From: Ornithinimicrobium ciconiae
GTDB taxonomy: Bacteria > Actinomycetota > Actinomycetes > Actinomycetales > Dermatophilaceae
Length of the DNA stretch: 64,000 bases
Direction of reading: 5' to 3'
Assembly: GCF_007197575.1 (NCBI RefSeq)
Contig: NZ_CP041616.1
Span: 1,116,001-1,180,000, forward strand
Shown: positions 9,291 to 18,441 of the stretch, in pieces
Layout of the letters: the number at the start of each line of letters is the position of its first letter
How positions within the stretch are numbered: position 1 is the stretch's first letter
Notes under the pieces: generated by a model
What the model was told of the DNA's origin: nothing
The model's input: the letters and a program-made list of their open reading frames with translations, nothing else
The model's database searches: none
Program-made: the position numbers and the translations under genes

Positions 9291-9880
9291 TGACGACCGA
9301 GACCACCACTGAGACCGCTGCACCGGAGGAGCGCACCGCGCCCCGCCTCAAGCAGCGCTACCGCGACGAGGTCAAGCCGGCCCTCTTCTCAGAGTTCGGC
9401 TACGCCAACACCATGCAGGTGCCCGGGGTCGTCAAGATCACCGTGAACATGGGTGTCGGTGAGGCGGCCCGCGACAGCAAGCTGATCGAGGGTGCCATCA
9501 AGGACCTGGCCACCATCACCGGTCAGAAGCCGGCCGTGACCAAGGCCCGCAAGTCGATCGCGCAGTTCAAGCTGCGCGAGGGCATGCCGATCGGTGCGCA
9601 CGTCACGCTGCGCGGCGACCGCATGTGGGAGTTCCTGGACCGTCTGCTGTCCCTGGCGCTGCCGCGTATCCGCGACTTCCGTGGCCTGTCCCCGAAGCAG
9701 TTCGATGGTCGGGGCAACTACACCTTCGGTCTGAACGAGCAGTCGATGTTCCACGAAATCGACCAGGACAAGATCGACCGCGTGCGTGGCATGGACATCA
9801 CCGTGGTGACCAGTGCCCTCAACGACGACGAGGGCCGCGCCCTGCTGCGCGCGCTCGGCTTCCCCTTCAAGGAGAACTGA
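9290..9880 (+). CDS. rplE: 50S ribosomal protein L5
   Basis: Binds 5S rRNA and contacts P-site tRNA. 196 residues from the ATG that overlaps the rplX stop. Residues 1-20 are a Thr/Glu-rich leader. The core is [33 protein letters not shown], then [16 protein letters not shown] and the [14 protein letters not shown] end. A GTG one codon earlier is equally readable. Confidence 0.97.
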   Translation: MTTETTTETAAPEERTAPRLKQRYRDEVKPALFSEFGYANTMQVPGVVKITVNMGVGEAARDSKLIEGAIKDLATITGQKPAVTKARKSIAQFKLREGMPIGAHVTLRGDRMWEFLDRLLSLALPRIRDFRGLSPKQFDGRGNYTFGLNEQSMFHEIDQDKIDRVRGMDITVVTSALNDDEGRALLRALGFPFKEN

Positions 9881-9883
9881 CCC

Positions 9884-10069
9884 GTGGCGAAGACTGCACT
9901 AGTCAACAAGGCCAACCGCAAGCCCAAGTTCAAGGTCCGGGGCTACACCCGGTGCCAGCGCTGCGGCCGTCCTCACTCGGTGTACCGCAAGTTCGGCCTG
10001 TGCCGGATCTGCCTGCGCGAGATGGCGCACGCTGGCGAGCTGCCCGGCGTGACCAAGTCCAGCTGGTAA
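9884..10069 (+). CDS. rpsZ: 30S ribosomal protein S14, zinc-binding form
   Basis: The 61-residue S14 of the C+ type, with four zinc ligands at Cys24, Cys27, Cys40 and Cys43 ([10 protein letters not shown] and [11 protein letters not shown]). The GTG start is three bases after rplE. Actinobacteria often keep a second zinc-free S14 elsewhere for zinc starvation. None is visible in this window. Confidence 0.97.
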   Translation: MAKTALVNKANRKPKFKVRGYTRCQRCGRPHSVYRKFGLCRICLREMAHAGELPGVTKSSW

Positions 10070-10163
10070 TCCCGCACCCCATTCATCCACGCACTGCTAC
10101 ATCGCAGGTCGGTCGGCCCCACGTGGCCCGCTGAAACCGCGGTGAGGAAGGGCACGAAGCCCA

Positions 10164-10562
10164 ATGACAATGACCGACCCGATCGCGGACATGCTGACCC
10201 GCATCCGAAACGCCAACTCGGCGCACAAGGACCAGGTGAGCATGCCGTTCTCCAAACTCAAGTCACACATCGCAGAGATCCTGCAGGCCGAGGGCTACAT
10301 CGGCGGCTGGTCCGTCGAGGACGCCGAGGTGGGCAAGACCCTGCTGATCGACCTCAAGTACGGCCCGAACCGCGAGCGTTCCATCGCCGGGGTGCGCCGG
10401 GTGTCCAAGCCCGGTCTGCGGGTCTACGCCAAGTCCACCGGCATGCCGCGCGTGCTCGGCGGCCTCGGTGTGGCCATCATTTCCACCTCCTCCGGCCTGT
10501 TGACTGACCGGCAGGCGGCCCAGAAGGGTGTAGGTGGGGAAGTCCTCGCCTACGTCTGGTGA
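10164..10562 (+). CDS. rpsH: 30S ribosomal protein S8
   Basis: Binds the central domain of 16S rRNA, and in enterobacteria represses the spc operon. 132 residues, with [17 protein letters not shown] at the N terminus and the RNA-binding [12 protein letters not shown] and GGEVLAYVW at the end. An ATG two codons later would also fit. A GAGGAAG site precedes the chosen start at a rather long distance. The gap of 94 bases after rpsZ shows no strong hairpin. Confidence 0.97.
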   Translation: MTMTDPIADMLTRIRNANSAHKDQVSMPFSKLKSHIAEILQAEGYIGGWSVEDAEVGKTLLIDLKYGPNRERSIAGVRRVSKPGLRVYAKSTGMPRVLGGLGVAIISTSSGLLTDRQAAQKGVGGEVLAYVW

Positions 10563-10579
10563 GAACGGAGGAATAAGAC

Positions 10580-11119
10580 ATGTCTCGTATTGGACGACTT
10601 CCGGTCACCGTGCCCTCTGGGGTTGAGGTGGCTGTCAACGGCAGCAATGTCACAGTGAAGGGCCCGAAGGGTCAGCTCGAGCACACCGTTGCCGAGCCGA
10701 TCTCCGTGGCCGCCGGTGAGAGCGGTGCCCTCGAGGTGTCCCGCCCCAACGACGAGCGTGAGTCCCGTGCCCTGCACGGACTCACTCGCTCCCTGATCGC
10801 CAACATGGTCGAGGGCGTCACCAACGGCTACACCAAGAAGCTGGAGATCCACGGCACCGGCTACCGCGTCGTGGCCAAGGGAAGCGACCTGGAGTTCGCT
10901 CTGGGCTACTCCCACCCGATCCTGGTAAAGGCCCCGGAGGGAATCACCTTCCAGGTCGAGAACCCCACCCGGTTCGCGGTGTCGGGCATCGACAAGCAGC
11001 AGGTCGGCGAGGTGGCTGCGAACATCCGCAAGCTGCGCAAGCCTGACCCCTACAAGGGCAAGGGTGTGCGCTACGAGGGTGAGCACATCCGCCGCAAGGT
11101 CGGAAAGGCTGGTAAGTAA
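10580..11119 (+). CDS. rplF: 50S ribosomal protein L6
   Basis: Binds the sarcin-ricin region near the factor-binding site. 179 residues in two repeated alpha/beta domains. It starts [17 protein letters not shown], with [15 protein letters not shown] at the second-domain entry and the C-terminal [19 protein letters not shown] signature. GGAGGAATAAG precedes the ATG. Confidence 0.98.
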   Translation: MSRIGRLPVTVPSGVEVAVNGSNVTVKGPKGQLEHTVAEPISVAAGESGALEVSRPNDERESRALHGLTRSLIANMVEGVTNGYTKKLEIHGTGYRVVAKGSDLEFALGYSHPILVKAPEGITFQVENPTRFAVSGIDKQQVGEVAANIRKLRKPDPYKGKGVRYEGEHIRRKVGKAGK

Positions 11120-11122
11120 GCC

Positions 11123-11497
11123 ATGGCAATGATCATCAAGCGTGCCAAGGGCAAGAATGCCGCGCGCATTCGCCGGCACACCCGTTTGCGCAAGAAGGTC
11201 ATGGGCACCGCATCGCGCCCCCGCCTGGTCGTGAACCGCTCCTCGCGCCACGTCTTCGTCCAGCTGGTTGACGACGACTCGAGCACCACGCTCGCGTCCG
11301 CGTCGACCATGGAGGCGGACCTGCGCGAGATGGAGGGCGACAAGACCGCCAAGGCCAAGCGCGTGGGCGAGTTGCTCGCCGAGCGCGCCAAGGCTGCCGG
11401 GGTCGAGACGGTCGTCTTCGACCGTGGAGGCAACCGCTACGCCGGTCGCGTCGCCGCGATCGCTGATGGCGCACGAGAGGGCGGTCTGTCCCTGTGA
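11123..11497 (+). CDS. rplR: 50S ribosomal protein L18
   Basis: Carries 5S rRNA into the large subunit with L5. 124 residues. The basic N terminus ([20 protein letters not shown]) is followed by [20 protein letters not shown] and the ending [20 protein letters not shown], all standard. It lies three bases after rplF. Confidence 0.97.
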   Translation: MAMIIKRAKGKNAARIRRHTRLRKKVMGTASRPRLVVNRSSRHVFVQLVDDDSSTTLASASTMEADLREMEGDKTAKAKRVGELLAERAKAAGVETVVFDRGGNRYAGRVAAIADGAREGGLSL

Positions 11498-11531
11498 CCG
11501 CGATGAACAGCAACGAGAAGAGGACCGTCTG

Positions 11532-12179
11532 ATGGCCGACAACCAGCGCCGTGGGACCGGTGCCACCAGCGGCACCGACAACAGCTCGGACCGTCGCGGA
11601 GGACGCGGCGACCGCCGAGACAGCCGTGACCGCGACAACCGTCGCGGCGGGCGTGAGGACGAGCGCAACCAGTACATGGAGCGCGTCGTCACGATCAACC
11701 GGGTGGCCAAGGTCGTCAAGGGTGGTCGCCGCTTCAGCTTCACCGCGCTGGTCGTGGTGGGCGATGGCGACGGCACCGTGGGCGTCGGCTACGGCAAGGC
11801 CAAGGAGGTGCCCGCGGCTATCGCCAAGGGTGTCGAGGAGGCCAAGAAGAACTTCTTCCGCGTCCCCCGCATTGCCGGGACTATCCCGCACCCCGTCCAG
11901 GGTGAGACCGCTGCCGGTGTCGTGATGCTGCGCCCGGCCAGCCCGGGTACCGGTGTCATCGCCGGTGGTCCGGTGCGCGCCGTCCTGGAGTGCGCCGGCA
12001 TCCACGACGTGCTCAGCAAGTCGCTGGGCTCGGACAACTCCATCAATGTCGTGCACGCTGCCGTGCAGGCGCTCAAGGAGCTTGAGCCCCCGGAGGCCGT
12101 CGCGGCGCGCCGCGGACTGCCCCTTGAGCACGTGGCCCCGGCAGCGATGCTCAAGGCTCGCGCAGAGGCAGGTGCCTGA
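11532..12179 (+). CDS. rpsE: 30S ribosomal protein S5 with an Arg/Asp/Gly N-terminal extension
   Basis: Controls decoding fidelity and mRNA entry. 215 residues from the ATG at 11532. The family core starts near residue 48 ([20 protein letters not shown]) and has the [18 protein letters not shown] loop. Residues 1-47 are Gly/Arg/Asp-rich with repeated RRG, RDR and RRD motifs, like an RGG-type RNA-binding tail, and longer than in E. coli. The frame stays open far upstream inside rplR, but that is antiparallel GC noise. It overlaps rpmD. Confidence 0.96.
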   Translation: MADNQRRGTGATSGTDNSSDRRGGRGDRRDSRDRDNRRGGREDERNQYMERVVTINRVAKVVKGGRRFSFTALVVVGDGDGTVGVGYGKAKEVPAAIAKGVEEAKKNFFRVPRIAGTIPHPVQGETAAGVVMLRPASPGTGVIAGGPVRAVLECAGIHDVLSKSLGSDNSINVVHAAVQALKELEPPEAVAARRGLPLEHVAPAAMLKARAEAGA

Positions 12180-12361
12180 TGGCTTCGTTGAAGGTGACCC
12201 AGATCAAGTCCGAGATCGGTGGCAAGCACATGCATCGCGAGACCCTGCGTTCGCTGGGCCTCAAGCGCATCGGCCACACGGTCGTCAAGGAGGACCGCCC
12301 GGAGTTCCGGGGCATGGTCCGTGCGGTCGCCCACCTGGTGACCGTCGAGGAGGTTGACTGA
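12179..12361 (+). CDS. rpmD: 50S ribosomal protein L30
   Basis: A 60-residue bacterial-type L30 of ferredoxin-like fold. It starts [17 protein letters not shown] and has the typical [19 protein letters not shown] followed by [14 protein letters not shown]. The ATG overlaps the rpsE stop. Confidence 0.97.
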   Translation: MASLKVTQIKSEIGGKHMHRETLRSLGLKRIGHTVVKEDRPEFRGMVRAVAHLVTVEEVD

Positions 12362-12363
12362 CG

Positions 12364-12840
12364 ATGGCTGAGTCCGTCGAGAAGGGTGCCCCGAGCACCA
12401 GCGCACTGAAGGTGCACCACCTGCGCCCGGCCCCGGGCGCCAAGACCAAGAAGACCCGTGTGGGTCGCGGTGAGGCATCCAAGGGCAAGACCGCCGGTCG
12501 CGGCACCAAGGGCACCAAGGCGCGTTACCAGGTGCCCGAGGCCTTCGAGGGTGGGCAGACCCCGCTGCACATGCGGCTGCCCAAGCTGCGCGGTTTCAAG
12601 AACCGGTTCAAGACCACCTACCAGGTCGTCAATCTTGACAAGCTGTCCGAGCTCTACCCGCAGGGTGGCGCCGTGACCGTCGAGGACCTGGTCGCCAAGG
12701 GCGGGGTCCGCAAGGGCCACCCCGTCAAGGTCCTGGGCACGGGAGAGATCACCAGCGCCATCCAGGTGAGCGGAGTCCGCTTCTCCGCCAGCGCCAAGGA
12801 GAAGATCGAGGCCGCTGGCGGCTCGGTCACCGAGGCCTGA
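12364..12840 (+). CDS. rplO: 50S ribosomal protein L15
   Basis: A late-assembly core protein. 158 residues. After a 14-residue leader the core reads [20 protein letters not shown], then [20 protein letters not shown] and [11 protein letters not shown]. The C-terminal [19 protein letters not shown] is normal. It is the last gene of the spc group here and is followed by a terminator before secY. Confidence 0.97.
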   Translation: MAESVEKGAPSTSALKVHHLRPAPGAKTKKTRVGRGEASKGKTAGRGTKGTKARYQVPEAFEGGQTPLHMRLPKLRGFKNRFKTTYQVVNLDKLSELYPQGGAVTVEDLVAKGGVRKGHPVKVLGTGEITSAIQVSGVRFSASAKEKIEAAGGSVTEA

Positions 12841-12893
12841 GATGCGCATGCGGCGCGCTGACCACGGTCGACGTGCCCTGAACCACGCGTCAT

Positions 12894-12933
12894 GACGAAG
12901 CCCCGGAGTGCCCACGGCACCCGGGGCTTCGTC
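12894..12933 (+). terminator. Hairpin between rplO and secY
   Basis: GACGAAGCCCCGG at 12894-12906 pairs perfectly with 12921-12933 around a 14-base loop. It sits 53 bases after rplO, so secY-adk-map probably also has its own promoter in the 80 bases that follow. I cannot place that promoter with confidence. Confidence 0.8.
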
Positions 12934-13012
12934 TGTCCCCATCCACGGGTGTTATCGTCACCCGGATACTGCTTGAGCCCGCCGCTGCGGGATCCTTGGG
13001 AGGAAAATCCTC

Positions 13013-14338
13013 GTGCTTTCCGCGTTCGTGCGAGCGTTCAAGACGCCTGATCTTCGCAAGAAGATCCTCTTCACGCTCGGCATCCTGGCGATTTTCCGCC
13101 TCGGTAGCCACATCCCCGCACCGGGCATCGACTACGGTCTGGTGCAGCGCTGCCAGGACATGGCCACCTCCACCAACGCCGCTCTGGGCATGGTGAACCT
13201 GTTCAGTGGCGGTGCGTTGCTGCAGCTGTCGATCTTCGCCCTCGGCGTGATGCCCTACATCACCGCGGCGATCATCGTCCAGCTGCTGACGGTGGTGATC
13301 CCGCGCTTCGAGGCCCTCAAGAAGGAGGGCCAGGCCGGGCAGACCAAGATGACGCAGTACACCCGCTATCTGACCATCGGTCTGGCGGTGCTGCAGTCCT
13401 CCACGCTGATCACCTTCGCGCGCAACCCCTCCACACTCTTTGGCGGCAGCTGCTCGACGGTCATGCCCGACGAGTCCGTCGGCGTCATCGTGCTCATGGT
13501 GCTGACCATGACCGCCGGCACCGGTCTGATCATGTGGCTGGGCGAGCAGATCACCGAGCGCGGCGTCGGCAACGGCATGTCCCTGCTGATCTTCACCGCC
13601 ATCGCAGCGGGCTTCCCGAGCTCGCTGGCAGTCATCCAGCAGAAGTCCTGGAGCACCCTGGTCCTGGTGCTCGCCCTCGGCGTGGTGATCATGACGCTCG
13701 TCGTCTTCGTCGAGCAGTGCCAGCGCCGCATCCCGGTGCAGTACGCCAAGCGGATGATCGGACGTCGCCAGTACGGCGGCACCTCCACCTACATCCCGCT
13801 GAAGATGAACATGGCCAACGTCATCCCGATCATCTTCGCCAGCTCGATCCTGATGCTGCCGACGATGATCGGACAGTTCAACACCCCCAGCGACGGCTCG
13901 CCGGCCCCCGAGTGGGTGACCTGGGTCAACCGCTACCTGGGGATGGGCATCCAGGGCCAGGACACGCACTGGCTCTACATGCTCATCTACACCGTGATGA
14001 TCATCTTCTTCGCGTTCTTCTACACCTCGGTCACGTTCAACCCCGACGATGTCTCGGACAACATGAAGAAGTACGGCGGCTTCATCCCGGGCATCCGCGC
14101 CGGACGTCCGACGGCCGAGTACCTCGCCTATGTCCTCAACCGGATCACCACCCCGGGTGCGATCTATCTGGCGATCCTCTCGCTGATCCCGCTGATCGCC
14201 TTCAACGTGTTGGGGACCAGCCAGGACTTCCCCTTTGGCGGAGCATCCATCATCATCATCGTGGGAGTCGGTCTGCAGACGGTCAAGCAGATCGAGTCCC
14301 AGCTCCAGCAGCACGACTATGAAGGGTTCCTCCGCTGA
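13013..14338 (+). CDS. secY: Protein translocase subunit SecY
   Basis: Pore subunit of the Sec translocon in the cytoplasmic membrane. 441 residues with about ten hydrophobic segments. The start is a GTG nine bases after GGGAGGAAA. Family marks are FRLGSHIPAPGID, the plug and TM2 region (LFSGGALLQLSIFALGVMPY), and the conserved cytoplasmic loop before TM9 (GIRAGRPTAEYL). SecA and ribosome contact loops are intact. The stop overlaps the adk start. Confidence 0.98.
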   Translation: MLSAFVRAFKTPDLRKKILFTLGILAIFRLGSHIPAPGIDYGLVQRCQDMATSTNAALGMVNLFSGGALLQLSIFALGVMPYITAAIIVQLLTVVIPRFEALKKEGQAGQTKMTQYTRYLTIGLAVLQSSTLITFARNPSTLFGGSCSTVMPDESVGVIVLMVLTMTAGTGLIMWLGEQITERGVGNGMSLLIFTAIAAGFPSSLAVIQQKSWSTLVLVLALGVVIMTLVVFVEQCQRRIPVQYAKRMIGRRQYGGTSTYIPLKMNMANVIPIIFASSILMLPTMIGQFNTPSDGSPAPEWVTWVNRYLGMGIQGQDTHWLYMLIYTVMIIFFAFFYTSVTFNPDDVSDNMKKYGGFIPGIRAGRPTAEYLAYVLNRITTPGAIYLAILSLIPLIAFNVLGTSQDFPFGGASIIIIVGVGLQTVKQIESQLQQHDYEGFLR

Positions 14339-14931
14339 TGCGCATGATCATCCTCGGCCCCCCCGGGGCAGGCAAGGGCACGCAGGCCACCCTGATCGCG
14401 GAGAACCGCGCCATCCCGGCGATCTCCACCGGTGACATCTTCCGTGCCAACATCAAGAACGAGACCGAGCTCGGCCTGCAGGTCAAGGAGATCCTCGCCT
14501 CGGGTGGTTACGTCACCGATGAGGTGACCAACGCCATCGTCCGGGACCGACTCACCAAGTCTGACGCGGCCGCGGGCTTCCTGCTGGACGGCTATCCCCG
14601 CACCGTGGGGCAGGTCGAGGCGCTGGACGAGATGCTCGCGGACCAGGGTGCCGCCCTGGACCTCGTGCTGGAGCTGGTCGTCCAGACCGACGAGGTCGTG
14701 GGACGCCTCCTCGCGCGGGCCCAGGAGCAGGGGCGCGCGGACGACACGGAAGAGGTGATCCGCGCCCGCATGGAGAAGTATGCCGAGGAGACCGCTCCGC
14801 TGGCTGCGATCTACCGGGACCGTGGGCTGCTGCGCCAGGTCGACGGCATGGGCTCGGTCAAGGAGGTCTCCGCGCGTGTCCAGGAGGCTCTGGATACCCG
14901 GCCCACCAACGGCAATCACAGCGCACTCTGA
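14338..14931 (+). CDS. adk: Adenylate kinase
   Basis: Converts ATP and AMP to two ADP in the cytosol. 197 residues. P-loop GPPGAGKGTQ at residues 7-16, AMP site ISTGDIFRA, and FLLDGYPRTVGQ. The lid is the short type without zinc cysteines, which explains the length. It is coupled to secY by a four-base overlap, an arrangement common in bacteria. Confidence 0.98.
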   Translation: MRMIILGPPGAGKGTQATLIAENRAIPAISTGDIFRANIKNETELGLQVKEILASGGYVTDEVTNAIVRDRLTKSDAAAGFLLDGYPRTVGQVEALDEMLADQGAALDLVLELVVQTDEVVGRLLARAQEQGRADDTEEVIRARMEKYAEETAPLAAIYRDRGLLRQVDGMGSVKEVSARVQEALDTRPTNGNHSAL

Positions 14932-14950
14932 GTCAGGTCACCGACTCCTG

Positions 14951-15814
14951 ATGTCGTTCCTGCGCCGCCCTAAGATCGAGGCCAAGACCACCGAGCAGAT
15001 CCTGCTGATGCGCGAGGCCGGGTTGGTCGTCGGCAAGACCCTGCAACGTGTTCGGGAACGGGCAGTCCCCGGGATCACCACCGGTCAGCTCGACGCGCTT
15101 GCTGAGGAGCACATCCGCAGCCTCGACAGCGTCCCGTCCTTCAAGGGCTACCACGGCTTTCCCGGCTCCCTCTGCGTGAGCGTGAACGAAGAGGTCGTGC
15201 ACGGCATACCGGGGGAGCGGGTGCTGCACGAGGGCGACCTGGTCTCCATCGACTGCGGAGCGATCTTCTCCGGGTGGCACGGTGACGCCGCGATCTCCCT
15301 GATCGTCGGGGGGCCCGAAGCGGGCAGCGCGCAGGACCGTGCCCTGGTCGAGGACACCGAGGCCGCCCTGTGGGCCGGCATCGCCGCCCTGCGCGTGGGT
15401 GGTCGGCTGTTCGACGTCGGCGACGCGGTGGAGGGCTCCGTCGAGGGCGCGCTAGAACGCCGCCGGATCGCTGGGCAGGACCTGTCCTACGGCATCCTCG
15501 AGGACTATGTCGGCCACGGCATCGGCACGGAGATGCATATGGACCCCAATGTCCCCAACTACGCCGTGTCCGGGAAGGGGCCCAACGTCCCCTCCGGTGC
15601 CACCCTGGCTATCGAGCCGATGATCACCCTCGGCACCATCGAGACCACGACGCTCGACGACGACTGGACCGTCATCACCAACGACCGCTCGCGGGCCGCG
15701 CACTGGGAGAACACCGTCGCGGTGACCGACGCCGGACTCTGGGTGCTGACCGCGCTCGACGGCGGTCAGGCCAAACTGGCCGAGCACGGCATCACGATCG
15801 CTCCGCTGGACTGA
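14951..15814 (+). CDS. map: Methionine aminopeptidase, type I
   Basis: Removes the initiator methionine from new proteins. 287 residues from the ATG at 14951. A longer frame upstream overlaps adk and is not used. Metal and substrate residues appear in order: His in YHGFPGSLCVSVNEEVVHG, Asp in VSIDCGAIFSGWHGDAA, His in GHGIGTEMHMDP, and Glu in LAIEPMITLG, plus a final Glu before NTVAVTD. It follows adk by 19 bases. Confidence 0.97.
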   Translation: MSFLRRPKIEAKTTEQILLMREAGLVVGKTLQRVRERAVPGITTGQLDALAEEHIRSLDSVPSFKGYHGFPGSLCVSVNEEVVHGIPGERVLHEGDLVSIDCGAIFSGWHGDAAISLIVGGPEAGSAQDRALVEDTEAALWAGIAALRVGGRLFDVGDAVEGSVEGALERRRIAGQDLSYGILEDYVGHGIGTEMHMDPNVPNYAVSGKGPNVPSGATLAIEPMITLGTIETTTLDDDWTVITNDRSRAAHWENTVAVTDAGLWVLTALDGGQAKLAEHGITIAPLD

Positions 15815-15882
15815 TCCGGGCGGTGCCTGCCCCGCCCGGGTGTGCGCCTTCGTGCCGCCGGGCGGGTGCAGGGGGAGCGCGA

Positions 15883-15913
15883 TTGGTGGTCCGGCCACCT
15901 CGTGGCGTAGACT
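15883..15913 (+). promoter_or_regulatory. Possible promoter of the infA/alpha operon
   Basis: TTGGTG at 15883-15888 and TAGACT at 15908-15913 with 19 bases between. The -10 match is good for actinobacterial housekeeping promoters, but the spacer is long. It lies 130 bases before infA in the 230-base gap after map, which holds no gene. Confidence 0.4.
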
Positions 15914-16044
15914 TGACCCTCGGTTCACGTCTGGACTCCCTCAGGGGTGCCCAGGGGGCGAACCGAGTGTTGCAACCAACCTTGTGATCACACTCTCCCA
16001 GGTCAACCCTGGGCTGCGCGTGGTTGCTCAGAAATGTGGAGGAC

Positions 16045-16266
16045 ATGGCGAAGAAGGAAGGCGTCATTGAGATCGAGGGCAGCATTGTTGAGGCCCTCCC
16101 GAACGCGATGTTCCGAGTCGAGCTGACCAACGGTCACGTTGTGCTGGCTCACATCTCGGGCAAGATGCGTCAGCACTACATCCGGATCCTCCCCGAGGAC
16201 CGGGTTGTCGTGGAGCTCAGCCCGTACGACCTGACCCGCGGACGCATCGTCTTCCGTTACCGCTGA
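16045..16266 (+). CDS. infA: Translation initiation factor IF-1
   Basis: Occupies the A site during initiation. 73 residues, OB fold, from the ATG behind GTGGAGGAC. Typical blocks are [20 protein letters not shown], then [20 protein letters not shown] and [17 protein letters not shown] seven codons earlier is rejected because the family start is MAKKEG. It leads the alpha-operon group. Confidence 0.98.
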   Translation: MAKKEGVIEIEGSIVEALPNAMFRVELTNGHVVLAHISGKMRQHYIRILPEDRVVVELSPYDLTRGRIVFRYR

Positions 16267-16334
16267 CCGGCGCGGGCCCTAGGCCCACACCAGCCAGCAA
16301 TCCACCCACCAGATCGGAAAGACGGCACCAGAAC

Positions 16335-16448
16335 ATGAAGGTTCAGCCGAGCGTCAAGAAGATCTGCGACAAGTGCAAGGTGATCCGCCGTAACGGCCGG
16401 GTCATGGTGATCTGCGAGAACCTGCGCCACAAGCAGCGCCAGGGCTGA
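16335..16448 (+). CDS. rpmJ: 50S ribosomal protein L36
   Basis: A 37-residue zinc-ribbon protein, [20 protein letters not shown] at the start and NLRHKQRQG at the end. Zinc ligands are Cys11, Cys14, Cys27 and His32, so this is the zinc-containing C+ form. GGAAAGACGG precedes the ATG. It fits the usual infA-rpmJ-rpsM order and would be missed by gene finders with a length cut-off. Confidence 0.97.
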   Translation: MKVQPSVKKICDKCKVIRRNGRVMVICENLRHKQRQG

Positions 16449-16649
16449 TCACCCCGGGCGGTCCGCCGCCCTGCACGAGTCGCCGATCACGACGACGACA
16501 CAACTCAACGCAGTACGCAGCACCCGACCCCCGACTTGCGGGACGTCACCCCCGGCGTGGAGGCCGGGGACCGCGGGCGAGAGCCCACCACAGAGGATGC
16601 GGACCGGTGCTGCACCACGACCTCCACACGAAACCAGGAGAACAGCCAT

Positions 16650-17027
16650 ATGGCACGTCTCATCGGTGTTGACCTCCCGCGCGAGAAGCGCGTCGAGGTC
16701 GCTCTCACCTATATCTTCGGCGTGGGTCGCACCCGCGCCGACAAGACGCTGGAGGCCACGGGCGTCGACCCGGCCACCCGCGTCAAGGACCTGACGGACG
16801 AGCAGCTGGTCCAGCTGCGTGACCACCTTGAGGGCAACTACCGCCTTGAGGGTGACCTGCGTCGTGAGGTCGCCGCGGACATCCGCCGCAAGGTCGAGAT
16901 CGGCAGCTACCAGGGTCTGCGGCACCGCCGCGGTCTGCCGGTGCACGGTCAGCGCACCAAGACCAACGCCCGCACCCGCAAGGGTCCCAAGCGGACCGTC
17001 GCAGGCAAGAAGAAGGCCGCCAAGTAA
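16650..17027 (+). CDS. rpsM: 30S ribosomal protein S13
   Basis: A 30S head protein that touches P-site tRNA and the B1 bridges. 125 residues from the ATG at 16650, behind CCAGGAG. It starts [20 protein letters not shown]. The helix-two-turn-helix [20 protein letters not shown] and basic tail [20 protein letters not shown] are standard. The preceding 200-base gap after rpmJ shows no gene. Confidence 0.97.
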   Translation: MARLIGVDLPREKRVEVALTYIFGVGRTRADKTLEATGVDPATRVKDLTDEQLVQLRDHLEGNYRLEGDLRREVAADIRRKVEIGSYQGLRHRRGLPVHGQRTKTNARTRKGPKRTVAGKKKAAK

Positions 17028-17030
17028 TCA

Positions 17031-17052
17031 CACGGGGGCTTCGCCCCCCGTG
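17031..17052 (+). terminator. Hairpin between rpsM and rpsK
   Basis: CACGGGGG at 17031-17038 pairs with CCCCCGTG at 17045-17052 around GCTTCGC-like loop sequence. It is compact and lies directly after the rpsM stop. It may partially terminate, or protect the 3' end of a processed mRNA. Confidence 0.5.
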
Positions 17053-17124
17053 CACCCCCGAACGCTCGCTCCGCCCGCGGACCGATGGACCGGGGACGAC
17101 ATACTTGCTCATTCGTCAGGAGAA

Positions 17125-17535
17125 ATGAATGCCCCCAAGAGCCGTAGCACGGCCGGCGCACGCAAGGTGCGCAAGAAGGAAAAGAAGAACGTTGCCTTCG
17201 GGCAGGCTCACATCAAGAGCACGTTCAGCAACACCATCATCTCGATCACTGACCCGACCGGTGCGGTGATCGCGTGGGCCTCGTCCGGCCAGGTCGGATT
17301 CAAGGGCTCGCGCAAGTCCACCCCGTATGCCGCCCAGATGGCTGCCGAGGCTGCTGCCCGTCGCGCCATGGACCACGGCATGCGCAAGGTCGACGTGTTC
17401 GTCAAGGGCCCGGGTTCCGGTCGCGAGACCGCTATCCGCTCGCTCACCGCTGCTGGCCTTGAGGTCGGTGCCATCTCTGATGTCACCCCCCAGGCACACA
17501 ACGGTGTGCGTCCGCCCAAGAAGCGTCGCGTCTGA
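17125..17535 (+). CDS. rpsK: 30S ribosomal protein S11
   Basis: A platform protein at the mRNA exit. 136 residues from the ATG after AGGAGAA. The Lys/Arg-rich start ([20 protein letters not shown]) and SFNNTI-like motif (here [12 protein letters not shown]) are typical, as is the [10 protein letters not shown] end. An open frame upstream of this ATG crosses the hairpin and is ignored. Confidence 0.97.
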   Translation: MNAPKSRSTAGARKVRKKEKKNVAFGQAHIKSTFSNTIISITDPTGAVIAWASSGQVGFKGSRKSTPYAAQMAAEAAARRAMDHGMRKVDVFVKGPGSGRETAIRSLTAAGLEVGAISDVTPQAHNGVRPPKKRRV

Positions 17536-17563
17536 GATCCGGAAGGGAAGGTAAGGAAAGAAC

Positions 17564-18172
17564 ATGGCCCGTTACACCGGACCCATCACCAAGAAGTCCC
17601 GCCGGCTCAAGGTCGACCTCGTCGGTGGAGACAAGAACTTCGACCTGCGTCCGTTCCCCCCGGGGCAGCACGGCCGCCGCCGCAGCCAGGAGAAGGAATA
17701 CCTGACCCAGCTGCAGGAGAAGCAGAAGGCTCGCTTCACCTATGGCGTCATGGAGAAGCAGTTCCGCCGCTACTACGCCGAGGCCGCACGTCGCCCCGGC
17801 CGCACCGGCTCGAACCTGCTGACCATCCTCGAGTCCCGCCTGGACAACGTGGTCTACCGCGCTGGCCTGGCACGCACCCGTCGTGCCGCCCGCCAGCTGG
17901 TCACCCACGGCCACTTCGAGGTCAACGGCCACCGCGTGGACGTCCCGTCCTACCGCGTCGAGCCCTACGACATCATCACGGTCCGCAAGCAGTCCGTCGA
18001 GAAGTTCCCGATCGAGCTGGCCCGCCAGACTTTCGGTGACCGTCCCGTCCCGGCCTGGATGAAGGTCGTCCCGGGCTCGCTGCAGATCCTGATCCACCAG
18101 CTGCCCGTGCGTGAGCAGATCGACACGATCCTCACCGAGCAGCTCATCGTCGAGCTCTACTCGAAGAATTAG
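17564..18172 (+). CDS. rpsD: 30S ribosomal protein S4, zinc-free form
   Basis: A primary 16S rRNA binder. It acts with S5 in fidelity and mRNA unwinding. 202 residues. The N-terminal region ([19 protein letters not shown]) has no cysteine, so this is the C- form, in contrast with the zinc forms of S14 and L36 in the same cluster. The S4 RNA-binding domain is at about 92-150 ([20 protein letters not shown]). A cluster of hairpins follows it. Confidence 0.97.
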   Translation: MARYTGPITKKSRRLKVDLVGGDKNFDLRPFPPGQHGRRRSQEKEYLTQLQEKQKARFTYGVMEKQFRRYYAEAARRPGRTGSNLLTILESRLDNVVYRAGLARTRRAARQLVTHGHFEVNGHRVDVPSYRVEPYDIITVRKQSVEKFPIELARQTFGDRPVPAWMKVVPGSLQILIHQLPVREQIDTILTEQLIVELYSKN

Positions 18173-18175
18173 TCA

Positions 18176-18196
18176 GTGGGGGCCTCCGGCCCCCAC
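18176..18196 (+). terminator. Hairpin just after rpsD
   Basis: GTGGGGGCC at 18176-18184 is an exact complement of 18188-18196 with a three-base loop, four bases after the stop. A likely terminator or attenuator ahead of rpoA. Confidence 0.65.
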
Positions 18197-18206
18197 ACCC
18201 CCGACG

Positions 18207-18395
18207 GCCAGGAGCTCGCAAGCTCGCGAGTTCCTGGCTGTTCCGGGAAACCAAGGCTCGCAAGCTCGCTGGTTTCCCGGGTTCGCTTCGCGAACAGCCG
18301 GTATGGCGAGGCTCACCTTGTTCGATGAGCGTCCGCCATACCTCCGGCAGCACCGAGGACAGAGTCGGTCTGTCGGTCGGGACCTCGGTCCCGAC
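18207..18395. repeat. Cluster of nested inverted repeats before rpoA
   Basis: Several palindromes follow in 190 bases: 18207-18238 (GCCAGGA...TCCTGGC), 18243-18280 (CCGGGAAACCA...TGGTTTCCCGG), and 18281-18295 (GTTCGCTTCGCGAAC). The last two are enclosed by GGCTGTTC at 18236-18243 and GAACAGCC at 18292-18299. Then come 18300-18342 (GGTATGGCG...CGCCATACC) and 18376-18395 (GTCGGGAC-CTCG-GTCCCGAC). No coding role is seen. As RNA this would make a branched structure in the rpoA leader. Confidence 0.75.
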
Positions 18396-18441
18396 AGATC
18401 ACTGGGCGTCAAATAGCGGTCGCCCGTGGAAAGGAAATATC

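Noticed and set aside
12890-14314. 474-codon frame antisense to secY
   Set aside because: His/Asp/Arg-rich shadow of SecY membrane codons without a start site or family likeness.
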